Shown here one piece after another: positions 1 through 10,392 of a stretch of 64,000 bases of DNA. The DNA comes from Oxyruncus cristatus. Its lineage: Eukaryota; Chordata; Aves; Passeriformes; Cotingidae. The DNA lies in contig VXAY01006698.1 of the NCBI GenBank assembly GCA_013399855.1, positions 109,439-173,438 on the forward strand, in the 5' to 3' direction. Position 1 is the stretch's first letter. Each line of letters starts with the position of its first letter. A program made the translations under genes and the position numbers. Under the pieces are notes generated by a model. The model worked only from the letters and a program-made list of their open reading frames with translations, made no database searches and was not told where the DNA came from.

Positions 1-11
1 GAAAGCATGTT

Positions 12-17
12 TTTATT
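12..17 (-). terminator. AATAAA polyadenylation signal
   Basis: The plus-strand TTTATT at 12-17 reads AATAAA on the minus strand, about 250 bp downstream of the stop of the 55-residue ORF. The cleavage site would fall at or just beyond the left edge of the window. The hexamer is common in AT-rich DNA, so support comes mainly from its position. Confidence 0.25.
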
Positions 18-268
18 AATGCTTTCACATAAAGAGTAACTAACATGGGTTGTAAAGAGCCTATTTGAAAAAAAAAAATCAAACAAAACCAAACAACACA
101 AGTAACTAGATTTCAGTAAGACATTAAACAGATGAACCAGTTTTTGGGAAAGTCACAGGTATATATTATAATTCTATGTTTTGTACATTACCCAGCTTCT
201 TTGGAATCCTCATATGGACAAAATAAGGGCATAGATTTGCTCTTAACACTGAAATCCAAAGCCGTGGT

Positions 269-436
269 TCAACTGAGGATGATGAAGTAGTAGCTGAAGA
301 CATTATTTTGACTTTTGAAAAAGTAGTGGCAGACAAAAAGGCATATGAGGCCAAGAGCTAATGAAAAGATTCCAACCATATCTGCAAGTTTATCTGTGAA
401 GAACTTGAATGGCTTCCCATGCATTTGTGTATCCAT
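269..436 (-). CDS. Candidate 55-residue single-pass membrane microprotein
   Basis: I do not recognise this protein. The ATG at 436-434 has G at -3 and G at +4, a good vertebrate start context, and an in-frame TAA lies five codons upstream, so the start is not an artefact of an open frame. The protein begins MDTQMHGKPFKFF, a basic and aromatic N-terminus, followed by a hydrophobic segment at about residues 21-40 (VGIFSLALGLICLFVCHYFF) long enough to cross a membrane once, then a short polar and aromatic tail ending FIILS. It sits 3' of a small CpG-bearing region and 5' of an AATAAA signal on the same strand, the order expected of a compact gene with one coding exon. AT-rich DNA often gives hydrophobic short frames by chance, so this stays a candidate. 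It could also be the last exon of a larger gene. Confidence 0.3.
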   Translation of the reverse strand: MDTQMHGKPFKFFTDKLADMVGIFSLALGLICLFVCHYFFKSQNNVFSYYFIILS

Positions 437-579
437 ACCAATTAAGTTTTTTTACTGCTTATTACTGGAAGGTGTGGATTTTATTTATTGTTTTGCCAAA
501 AGCACACACACCCAAGACACAGATACTCCTGCTTGAATTAAAAAGTAATTTGGCTACCATCGCTTATCAACAGTTGAGT

Positions 580-663
580 TTATCTGTACAGAATCTGTCT
601 GCTTGATGCTGCCTTTTTACACTGCTCCCCGCTGTCAGCAAGACAAGACGAAGCTAAACCCAT
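580..663 (-). CDS. Possible upstream ORF (27 codons) in the 5' leader
   Basis: On the minus strand the ATG at 663-661 opens a 27-codon frame ending in TAA at 582-580. It lies inside the CpG-bearing segment, about 145 bp before the start of the membrane ORF at 436. If the leader is transcribed as one exon this would act as an upstream ORF that limits translation of the main frame. No transcript evidence is visible, and a frame this short is easily found by chance. Confidence 0.12.
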   Translation of the reverse strand: MGLASSCLADSGEQCKKAASSRQILYR

Positions 664-745
664 GGGCTCCCTCTCCTGGTTGCTGCTGGAGCTCTGAGCC
701 CTTTGCCTTCAGGCGCTCCGGGCAGTAGAACGGAGACAACAAGAG
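600..745 (-). promoter_or_regulatory. CpG-bearing putative promoter or first-exon segment
   Basis: Five CpG dinucleotides (630, 649, 713, 719, 731) fall within about 100 bp of GC-rich sequence, while the flanks on both sides have almost none. This is the composition of a small unmethylated promoter or first exon. It lies directly 5' of the minus-strand membrane ORF. No TATA box or Inr was assigned. Confidence 0.25.
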
Positions 746-763
746 TTGCAGGTTAATTCAAAC

Positions 764-1149
764 AATTACACTTTGAGTCAAAAGTACAATCAAGTGGCTA
801 TTAAAATAGATTTAGTCTAATCTTTAAAATGCAAGAGAAATATAAAACTTGCATTTGAAATGCCTGGACACTCTGAAGTAATAGTTATGGTGAAAGTGCA
901 TCCAGTGGACCAGAAAAGAAAATACTAGACAGAAACAAGTTTTTACTTTCTGTGATTTCAGGTGCTAAAAGGGGAGGGGGAGAGAGTGGAGAAGTGAGGA
1001 TGCAGATCAACCAATTCTATATCTTGTGTAAAATTCAACAGGAAACTTATATTCCATCTCTCACTTCTTTTTAGCCATCCCCAGACTCTGGGGCATGATT
1101 TATCTCAAGATCCATTGACTTTTTTTTTTTTTTTTTCAGATCTCAACTG
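764..1149. other. No gene seen; T17 tract
   Basis: AT-rich sequence with no feature I can support, apart from the 17-base T run at 1120-1136 that directly precedes a CAG just beside the CR1 remnant. Confidence 0.6.
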
Positions 1150-1258
1150 GATAAGCCGTGACAAACCTGATCTAAAGTTGGTCCTTGAACTGGAGGTTGA
1201 TCAAGGTAACCTCTTTAAGTCCTTCCAGCATACACTGTTTGGTGTTTCTGTCCTAAAT
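1150..1258 (+). repeat. CR1 LINE 3' tail remnant
   Basis: The stretch from about 1165 to 1255 follows the end of avian CR1 elements in order: a tract like acctgctctaaag, then ggaggttg, a decayed actagatgacctct equivalent, tccttccag, and a degraded attctgtgattctg ending (here cactgtttggtgtttctg). The element is inserted in plus orientation and is diverged. Only the 3' untranslated tail remains, so no reverse transcriptase can be read. Confidence 0.6.
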
Positions 1259-3354
1259 GTGAGAGAAAGATTAAACTCTGACGTGCCTGTACGCTGAAGG
1301 AAGGCTGTACAGGCTATAAGAAAGGGAGTGGTTTTAACAGCCTTTGTTCTGACCAACAGTTATCACAGAGCTTCTTGACACAATAATTCACTGCAAGGGA
1401 GAGAGATGAATGTGAACTCTCCTCCTTTCCCTAAAATACTGAAAGCAGCCCATAATTTGTTTGAAAGAGAAGTTTACAGTGTCAGAGAAAAGCAAGGCAA
1501 CATACAGTATTCCAAGAGTGAGAAGATGGTCCTGAATAGAAGCAACCATCTAGGCATTCTTGATTCCCAACCCCCCCAGTACAGCTTGTCTCCTTTTATC
1601 AACAGTGAAAGTAGCTTTGCAAGTCTGGTCTTTGAAGGCTAAACTTAACATTTATCCTTTCCTTCTCTCGCTCCAGTGTCCAGCACAATCTTCTCAGTTT
1701 TTTAGGCCATGGATGAATATGGAGTTTGTTTTTTATCTCATGAGTTTGAATTATATGTGAAAAAGCAGTGAGATCAACTTACCACAACAGATTCCCATCA
1801 TCCTTCCATGGACATGTCGGATGACAGGTTTGTTTGGGCCTTTGCTGTGATTTTCATTAAGGGTAACTATCGAAAAAAGGACTTTGCTTTTTCTACTAAT
1901 ATTGTGAAAATCTGCCTTTACAAACATGATACCAGAATATTTTGAGATATATTTCGAGATGGGTTTTTTTGGGAGTTACTAAAGCCCAATATGCAGAGGG
2001 CAATTCTGAAGGTTTTAAGAAACAGAGTGACTGAATCAGTCACATGTTAGCGACGAACCCAGCTACAATGTAAGCAGATATGAGAAGGAAGGTTAAAAAA
2101 CCACTGTGGTACGTGTGCCCCTAATGTCCTAATGAGAACACTGTATCCTCAGTTAGTCCCCCCAGGTCACAATACCCTTGACTTACTAGACAGTTTTTCA
2201 GAAAATGGAAAAAACCACAATCAGAAGCTACAGAGGTAACTTGGAGAAGCCTCATGTGATTATTTTTGCAAGTTGCCCCTCTGTTTACCAGGGTGAACTG
2301 TCATTGAAAATGTCATTTGTAGAAATAGCTTTGACGTCAGTGTATGTTTTACAAGTTTCTTCATTCAGTGATACTTGCTGAAAATGCTGAACCCACAATG
2401 TAGTCCACAGGATTAATGGTAGTACTGACGTGTGCCCCTAATGGAGCCTATCAGAAGAGTGAAGAAAGATGTGCATCTGATATTGCCATTTCCACATGCT
2501 GTTGTAACACCCGTCACAATAGCTCTGAGATTTACTTTGTAGCATGATGTAAACTTACTTACAATAGCACATCTGTAATTTTTTTATCCTGATGGTATTT
2601 AAGTGGGCCTGGTAGTAGTAGTACACAGAAACTGGACAATATTCCTTCAGGTTTGTGAAACACCTGCATCTTCAGTATTTCAGCAGTCACCCAGATGTTG
2701 CCAGGACATCAGAATAAAGATACATTTAGTCTTCATATGATATGCATATAAATATATATATATATCATATATATATAAAAAATTTAATAAACTGGTGATT
2801 TTTAGAACTCACTGCTTTAATGTGATTACCTTAGAAGCACCTATATAAATAGCATTTATTAGATAGCTGTGTGCAATTCATTTACATTCAAACCATTAAG
2901 GCACCATTTACCACTCTAAACTATATGCAGGCAAATGAATGGAGAAGAAAACCTGCTTTGAAAGCATCCTCACATTAGAAACTCTCTGCTGTAACAGCTG
3001 GCTTTGAGACACATGATGGACAATATGAAGGATGAGGTTTCAAGACTTAGTTTTTCTGCCACCAAAAAAAAAATTCTAATAATTGAGCTAGGATATAGTT
3101 ATGAATGGTAGAGCTCACAAGTTCAGAGACTCATTTCCTTCCACAGTTGTCTTAACTCTATAACTGTAGGTGTTGATCTTTCAGTCCATACTCTACTATG
3201 CTAATTTTAATTTCAGTCAGTGGAAAGTTTGACTCACAAGGGCTACATTATGACACAGAACAGGGGTATTTACATGCCTCTTTATTTCTATATTGATATA
3301 CCTGAGCTGAGCAGATACATCTTTCAGGACAAATGCAAAGCTGGGCTAGCTCAT
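1259..3354. other. No gene seen; small repeats and a CRE-like site
   Basis: AT-rich noncoding sequence. It holds a perfect 16-bp direct repeat (2111-2126 and 2428-2443), a full palindromic TGACGTCA at 2332-2339 between the two copies, and an AT/TA-rich low-complexity stretch at about 2741-2785. No coding exon was recognised. Confidence 0.6.
2332..2339. promoter_or_regulatory. Consensus CRE octamer (TGACGTCA)
   Basis: A perfect palindromic cAMP-response element sequence, the binding site of CREB/ATF bZIP dimers. Its CpG has survived in CpG-poor surroundings. A single site far from any recognised promoter may be chance. Confidence 0.2.
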
Positions 3355-3525
3355 GTCATAGAATCACAGAATCATTTAGATTGGAAAACACTCTTAAGAT
3401 TGTTAAGTCCAACCATTAACCTAAGACTGCCAAGTCCCACTAACCTTGTCTTTGAGGACATCCACAGGTTGTGCAAATTACCAAGTGGTTGCTTAGATAG
3501 TTCCACAGAGTGCAAATGCACTTGA
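3355..3525 (-). repeat. CR1 LINE fragment, reverse orientation
   Basis: The segment starts with tcatagaatcacagaatca, the reverse complement of the terminal CR1 octamer repeat. It continues with ttagattggaaaacactctt, taagtccaaccattaac and ctgccaagtccca, the recognisable reverse-strand order of an avian CR1 3' region. Similarity fades after about 3470. The element is a 5'-truncated minus-strand copy without coding capacity. Confidence 0.8.
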
Positions 3526-6162
3526 AGAATCAAGACCATTGCTTTCTGAAACCAAAAAAGGAGGCACAGTTTTGCAATTAACTTTATTAGCCTTTTCATT
3601 TTCTAGCACATTTTCAATATACCAGAGAACACAATGTGTTGTTGATATGAATGCCTGGGTTTTCAAGATGTGGTGTAAAAATATGAATATGATTACTCTA
3701 GTCTCAGTTTTATCTGAGTTTTAGCCTATTTGATCCTATCACAAAATGCAAAAGAAAAAAGTATTCCATATGCTACCTAAAAAAAATTCTATGAGAAGCA
3801 TGCACTGCTCATTGAAATACAGTATACATTCTATGAAATCTAGGGTTTTTTCTAACTTAATTTTATATTAGGTGTATCTGCTTTGCAAGCATAAATTCTT
3901 TTGAAATAATGTCTTCTGCACGTTATATTGTTCTGCTGTAATAATAACATAGTAGAATGTTTGCTGAAATGTACTCAATCCCAGCCTGTAGCTTGTACCA
4001 TTACAGTAATTAAGTAGGGGTTTTAAATTATGAGTAATAAGTTTTAGGCAAGCAGGCGGGTGAAATAACACCGCTGGCTTGCCTTAGTAACTCCAAAAGG
4101 AAACTTTTTTTTCAGAAGAGACACAAAGGGATCACATTTGTAAGTTGAAAGGGTGCACTTCATCCTTTAGCCAAGACAAGGAGAACCAGCCAGCGTCGGA
4201 GAGATCTCTTAGTCAAATTATTTAAATAGAAATACAAATACAATGTTCTTTAATTTGTAAGTAGCATGGATAAAGTTACTTATAGGCAAAGTGGCTTTAT
4301 TATTGTTTCCAGATGTAAATTTTGAAACACAGAAAGGGCAGTTAGCATTTAGGTTCATTAACAGTGATATAGTTCAGGACTCATACAGCCTCATATACTC
4401 TTGGATGAAGAAGGGGAAGACAGGAATGAGAACTTAGTGCAATTGAAGGCATTAGGAGTGGGTGGAGCCACACTATGGAGCTTGGGTAGGATGTGTTACT
4501 TGAAAAGCAGCATCTGGACAAATACACACACTAGCACAAATAATCAACAGTTTTGTTCTATGGCCAAAAATAAATTGGAAAAAAAAGTTCTCTCAATCTG
4601 ACTTTTTTCCCCTTGCTGCATCAAAACTAACATACAGAGAATGATTTTCGAAGGAGGCAAAGGGAGACACAGCTTCCCATTTCTCACAGGAATTCAGAGC
4701 TTACTCCTCTGCTTGTAAGCAACTCTGAAGACAATTACTGTGAATAAATTGAAGGTGCCCACTAAAAATGTTACAACTTTCCTCCTCTTGTTTGCTTCCA
4801 CTGTGTGCTCAGCTTTGCCAGCTTGCTGTGCTGACATATTAAGGATGAGTATAGTCCAGTCCCTGGAGGGTCATTCTCGTGTATCCCAGAGGGCCACAGG
4901 ACTCATGATCTATAGTTATGGACTCCTTCAGGATTCAAAAAGGCTCTCAAGCACAGGATAAAGAAGCCTGAAGCCTAAAATCACACAGAGAACAGGCCAG
5001 TGCAGGATAGAATACAAACTCGTGCACCACCAGGCAGCCCCTGGAAAGCAGCCTGCAGCAGATCCTTCAGCAGCCATGTGTGAGCAGTTGTGCTTGTAGC
5101 CATTCCAAAGGTAGCACAGCCCTTGCCAGTGTGTTTTAGCTGCTTTTCCCTTTCTGAAGGGCCAACAAATTTAGTGAGAGGGTTTTGGTTTATTGTCAGA
5201 CTTGCACAATAGCATTTCTAACGGAGCTTCAGCTGCCAAGCATCTTCTACTGGTGATACTGATGAGTATAAACTTAAGAAAAACTATCTTGACTTTCACA
5301 TTTCCAGCCTAGTTCAGAGAGGTGGCGTTTACAAAAGGAAGCACAAACATATTTTAAGTTATGAACTGAATAAAATTGATAGAAAATCTTTGATGTCATT
5401 GAGTAATAGGAGTATTTTAGTACAGAATGGCATGGAGAGATAGGTTTTATTCTGTGAACTCCCTGAGGACACTGTTTATATCTTTTTCACTAAGGAATAT
5501 ATTCTATGTTCATAATTCTTCTGTGACTGTACATTCTCAATTGCTGTAGTTTTCAAGAGGGTGCCACATGTGGAACTGAGTAACTCAAATTATAGGATTG
5601 TTATAAAAAGATCTCTATTGAAGTGTTCCAGCTTTTAAAGTTTGTCCCTTGTTTCTGCACATAAATTTCTATGAAGGCAGATTTTGTCTGTAAATCTATG
5701 CAGCCAAATGTGTAGGCAATATATATATATACACATTACTTAACCAAAATAAAATTTTCATGACTAGAATTTATTTTGGCTTTTTTTTAATTCTCATTGT
5801 GGTACTGTTTTAAAAATATTTAACTAAAATGAACGAACCGTGCTTCACATAAAACCCTCAGGAAGTACAATAATGCACCACAGAACAAGAGAGTGAAAAT
5901 AACTGATTAATAATTCATAACATTTTAGTTGCTATAGCAATATCTCCTACTAAATTAATAGAACAAGCAACTCTACAAAAAGCATAACAAAAATATTATG
6001 TCAGCACCCTCTCCCCTGAAATCATTCTTTTTTGGATGGTCTTCAGTACAGGATTTTCACAAAGCAAGCCAGAGGTTGTGATGTATCTAACTACATCCTT
6101 TTTTTGTTAATGCAACTATTTATAGAAATCTTTCATTTCTTAATAAAAATATAATTTCATTG
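3526..6162. other. No gene seen; AT-rich noncoding
   Basis: No exon, RNA gene or assignable repeat was recognised. A 12-bp perfect palindrome (TTGCTATAGCAA, 5929-5940) resembles an RFX X-box. A short TA/CA run is at about 5720-5736. Confidence 0.55.
5928..5941. promoter_or_regulatory. X-box-like palindrome (RFX-type)
   Basis: GTTGCTATAGCAAT has the two inverted half-sites of an RFX-family X-box, with a T where C is usual in the first half and A where G is usual in the second. The central 12 bp are a perfect inverted repeat. This rests on motif similarity only, and no neighbouring gene is known. Confidence 0.15.
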
Positions 6163-6225
6163 TTGACATTAATCTCACTGAAGTTGGTGGAAAGGTTCAT
6201 GATGAATTCTGTAAGTCTGGCCCCT
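6163..6225. repeat. Old dispersed palindromic motif, copy A
   Basis: Contains ctcactgaagttggtgg and ends with gtaagtctggcccc. This matches the arrangement of a short motif (cactgaagtcaatgg ... ggcc) that recurs in this window and, from general familiarity, in sauropsid noncoding DNA. It is diverged. I cannot name the family. Confidence 0.35.
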
Positions 6226-8975
6226 TAGTCACACAAATATCCATCTGTTTTTTTCAGTTGAAGCTGTGTTTAAGGATGTAATTGCGGCACTTGCTGGTGC
6301 AAAAGTTAGGCTCATAAAATATATGGCTATCAAGCTTCACCTTATGAAAATCTAACCTACAATGCAAAGGGATGGAGAAACTTAAAGGCACTTAATACTC
6401 TTCTGGTTTAAAGATGACCATGCATTTGTGGCTTTACTTAATCAACACCCTGCACTTTTGTGCATAAAGTCATCCAAGAGTCACAACTTGAAGGGGCACA
6501 TTCTAGGGGCCACAATTCCTTTGATACCTCTTTAAAGTTATATGATAAATATAAATGGCAACTGAGAGAATCTGGTAAACCTGATGCAAAAATATCTAGA
6601 CTGCTGCACTCTACTAAGTTCCTTCATATGGCAACAGGCATTTCTGGAATTAAATCTTTCTAAGCTAAGCTATTTTGCTTTACCACTTAGCTTCCTAAGC
6701 TGAAGATTGCTGAAACTGCATTAAATGAGGTGCCTAATTCCTGAAGAAGTGGCCAAAAAAGCTATTTTCCACCATCACCAGCATTACATCTTGTGCTGCC
6801 TAATATTTCTTCAGTGTGATCCTGAATGCTCATGAAGTTACCTCCAGGCCCATGTTGAAGTGCCCCCCCAGGGTGGTTAAGAGTGCCTTCTTCTCCCGTC
6901 TGAGTTCTGCTGGTTTGCAGGAGTTTAGAATTCCTCCCCCATCCAAAGCCAGCCTTGCATTTATACTCAGGGGTTGCAAGTTGACCACTCGTCTTCTAGA
7001 GCAATGCCAGTGCTACTGTCCCGCTTGCACCACAGTATTCTGCTGGGAGGTGAGAAGGAGGAACTCCAGGCTCTCTGGAGTCACTGGCTGTCACTTCCTC
7101 TGGGAATCCTGTGGGTTCCAACTGCAGTGCATGCCAAGAAGGGAGTCCTTTGGTTAAACTCAGATCGCTGTGCTGCTGGGAATGCAAAAGAGTGCATCAG
7201 AAGGAAATGATAAAGCATGATGTGCACCTTACCAGGCTGGGGAGACCAGGTCTCCTGGATCAGGAGAGCTCACATCTATCTTAATGCTAGTGACAGATCT
7301 AGCTTTGGAACCTGCTTTTTTCTGGTGGAGGCAGCAAATTATCAAATTATAAGAGTTCTGCATATCCTATGTTTGAGAAAGTGCAGGTATCCTATAAGCA
7401 GAAATGTTCAGCAAGGGAAATAATAATACTTCCACACAATATGCTCTAAACTATTCAGTTAATTCTAGCACTGTTTGGGTTTAAGAGAATAAGTAGGCTA
7501 CAAGGCTGTTTGTATATTGACAGGGTTTCCTTTTAGAGAATAATATTGTATTGTATTACATGTACATTAACTTCAATGTTTCAAATAGCTTAAAATGATT
7601 TTCCACCCTGGGCAAACTTTCAAGATTTTGAAGATTCTGTCCATCCATTATCAGGGAAATACGTTGAAATTTTGAGAGTGGTTGTGAACTCAACTGACGT
7701 TTTAACATGAATTGTTCTTTTTGATTGTTTCTAAATATATAATTACCTTTAAAGAGGGTTATTTCAGCTATCACTGCCTTACATTTTCAGATGAAAACTT
7801 TGAAAGGAAAACTGAGCAAACAGAAAATTAGTTAGAAAATAATCTAAATAACTTTTCTCAATACTTTTGAAATGTTTCCCTTTTTTAATAAGAAATTCAG
7901 CACCTTTGGTTCATCTCCCCCAGACAATTTCAGTTTAAACCATTTTTTGCCTTGTGGCAAAAGCAGTTTTCTTAAATTTTCCATTCAACAGCATTCCTAA
8001 TTCTGGAGGAGTAGGAACTCATTATTATTTCTTCCGATGTGATGATGGATAGGCAGTCTACTTTTGTACTTGTAAAATGTTATCTGATGGTTAGAGACAT
8101 AATGCAATATCTTGAAACCCACAAATGCCTTAGTTATTTAATAGAAGAATGAAGCAAAAAATATTATTATGTTTTTTTCCCAGCATTGAGACCATGCAGT
8201 CACATTATAATGATTACATAGGATTTACACTGGTGACATCACACAAGTATCTGTATCAATATTAGGTTCCAAAGAAATTGGGGTTTGGGTCTCCTTTTAA
8301 ACATCAGAGGTCTGTTAGTGTCAGTCTTATAACAAAAATGTAAAGAAATTCACTAGGATTAAAAAGACTTATAGTGAGATGAAACATGTTCAGTTTTAGG
8401 TTTGCAGAGAATGCTTCAAGCCTTTTGTATTTTACAAACATTGTTAAAATCCCATCTGGTGTTTGTGGAGTATTTTACTATCTCCTGCTGGGCCAGGCAG
8501 ACATTGGTTTTCATGTCTGTATGTTTCCAAAACGTTAGGAAAAAAATTGAATGGACCTGGACCAAGCACAGCATAATGATAGAATACTGTATTTCTATTC
8601 TTCTGCATTTGGGAACAGAGACAAATGTCCTTGATTCCAGAAAAGATCCATCAGTTCCCATACTGGAACTCAAAGTGAAAAATGCAAAGGAGTAAATTTC
8701 TCTAAGTAGTTCAACATTGAACATTCTTGTGCATGATATATTTTTATGAGCAAGAAATATATAATTTGTGTTTCAATTATGTATTTCATTTTCAAGGGAT
8801 TTAATTTAGAAAATATAAAACCCAGATGCAAATGTGTTCCATTTTTATTTATACATTTTTCCTTTATGCAAGTAATTTTATTAATAATTGGGTGTAAAAA
8901 AAAATAAATATGAAAACAGAAATGCAAAGTCCTTCTAATTTTGTATTCCTGGAGCCAGCATCATGCATACCACTG
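6226..8975. other. No gene seen
   Basis: Mostly AT-rich noncoding DNA. The part at 6820-7215 is richer in GC and open in several frames at once, on both strands, without splice structure or a recognisable product. I treat it as unassigned noncoding sequence. Confidence 0.5.
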
Positions 8976-9035
8976 CCCCATTTTCTCTAAAGTCAATGGG
9001 AATAGACCCATTTCCAGTCTTACACTGCCTCTACA
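8976..9035. repeat. Old dispersed palindromic motif, copy B
   Basis: Contains taaagtcaatgggaata, the core of the same motif seen near 6.2, 20.9, 47.85 and 52.3 kb, followed by cagtcttacactgcc. It is diverged. Assignment rests on the shared core only. Confidence 0.3.
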
Positions 9036-10370
9036 ACTGGTATAGCTTTTAATTATTTCAATTTGGTTACTGAAGCAGTAAAAGAGGAGAAAAGAGAATC
9101 AATTCAGAAAGGTGAAGAGTCAGTGGGTCTGCATTTGGTGTTCTTTATAGAAGGGATATGATTATCTAAAATGAGATGGCAGCGATAGCATAGCTAACTC
9201 ATATAACTATTTTAATGGCTTAAGAAACGTAAGTCTTTTCAAACACATTAGCTGCACTGAAGGTCCTAGAACACATTTCGTTTTGCATTAATAATTAGAA
9301 TAATTAGAAATATGTATATACATTGCCAAAACAAATTAAAAAAATCTTAGATGAACAGAAGTTTAAAAATAGACTGATTGCTTTTTAAGATGCAGTGGTT
9401 ATGCCATCGGAATACCAGATGGAATTTTCCATAAACACTTCCGTGGCTTTTACCTGATAAATCGCTAATATTATATCAGAAAATCTTTTCTGTGGTGCTT
9501 CTGATTTTATATTTGCTATTTACTTAAAGGGCAGACTTTTGATGGGGGTGTAATTCTTGCTGCAATTGTTCATCCTTCATTCCTCCACATGAAATCTGCA
9601 CACACAGGGCCCATCTACCTGCCAAAAGAGGTGGGGAGCAGGTCTACATGCAGACACACATTTCATATAAACTAAATGTGTGAACAATCCAAGGGATTGA
9701 TTGTATATGCAGATAGTCACAAGGCACATCCCCACTTCCACAGTCTTGGCTCTTGTGAAACACATAGTCGCTCTCATTCCAAGCCCTCAGTTCTCTCCCT
9801 TTATGGGTATCAAGTCCATTCTTGGAGCTGAAGAATGTACTTGAGAATGTGAACAGATCATCTGATGCATAGATAAAAACCATGGAAGTTAGATTGTTCT
9901 CTTCTTCTCACTTTCTCTGACCCTAAAAATCCACTTCCTTCGCTATTTAGAACTATATTTTCAAATTGTTACAATTGCCTGTAAACATCATGATAATCAG
10001 CATTCTGGATAAAAGGCACTTATTTCTATTTGAGGCACTTTGCTGAGCCTGCATACACAGTTTGATAGCAGCTTTGTGCTGAGTAGGAAATGTCAACTGC
10101 TAATTCTCTGGGAAACAGGGTGGAGCCAAGCTCAGCCAAACTAATTGCTGTCTCCTCCAGAAGGCAGATGTGCAATACAAGCATTTGTTCAATGAAGATC
10201 TGAACGTATGATTAAATGGAAGGGAAGGAAGACTTAGAGAAAGGCAAGAAGCTGAGGGTAGGAATTGCTACAGTCTGTAACAGCAAGGAATCAATTGCCT
10301 GTTACAGCCCCTTTACTTTTTTTCTGGGGATATGGTGGTCAGTGGTGAGCTGGTGACCAGCTGTGGAGGT
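9036..10370. other. No gene seen
   Basis: AT-rich noncoding sequence without an assignable repeat or exon. The last 60 bases become G-rich toward the quadruplex candidate. Confidence 0.55.
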
Positions 10371-10392
10371 GGGGGTGGGAGGGAGCAAGGGG
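10371..10392 (+). other. G-quadruplex candidate
   Basis: Four G runs in 22 bases (G5, T, G3, A, G3, five-base loop AGCAA, G4) satisfy the usual four-run, loop 1-7 pattern. The surrounding 10320-10430 is unusually G-rich on the plus strand for this window. Confidence 0.5.
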
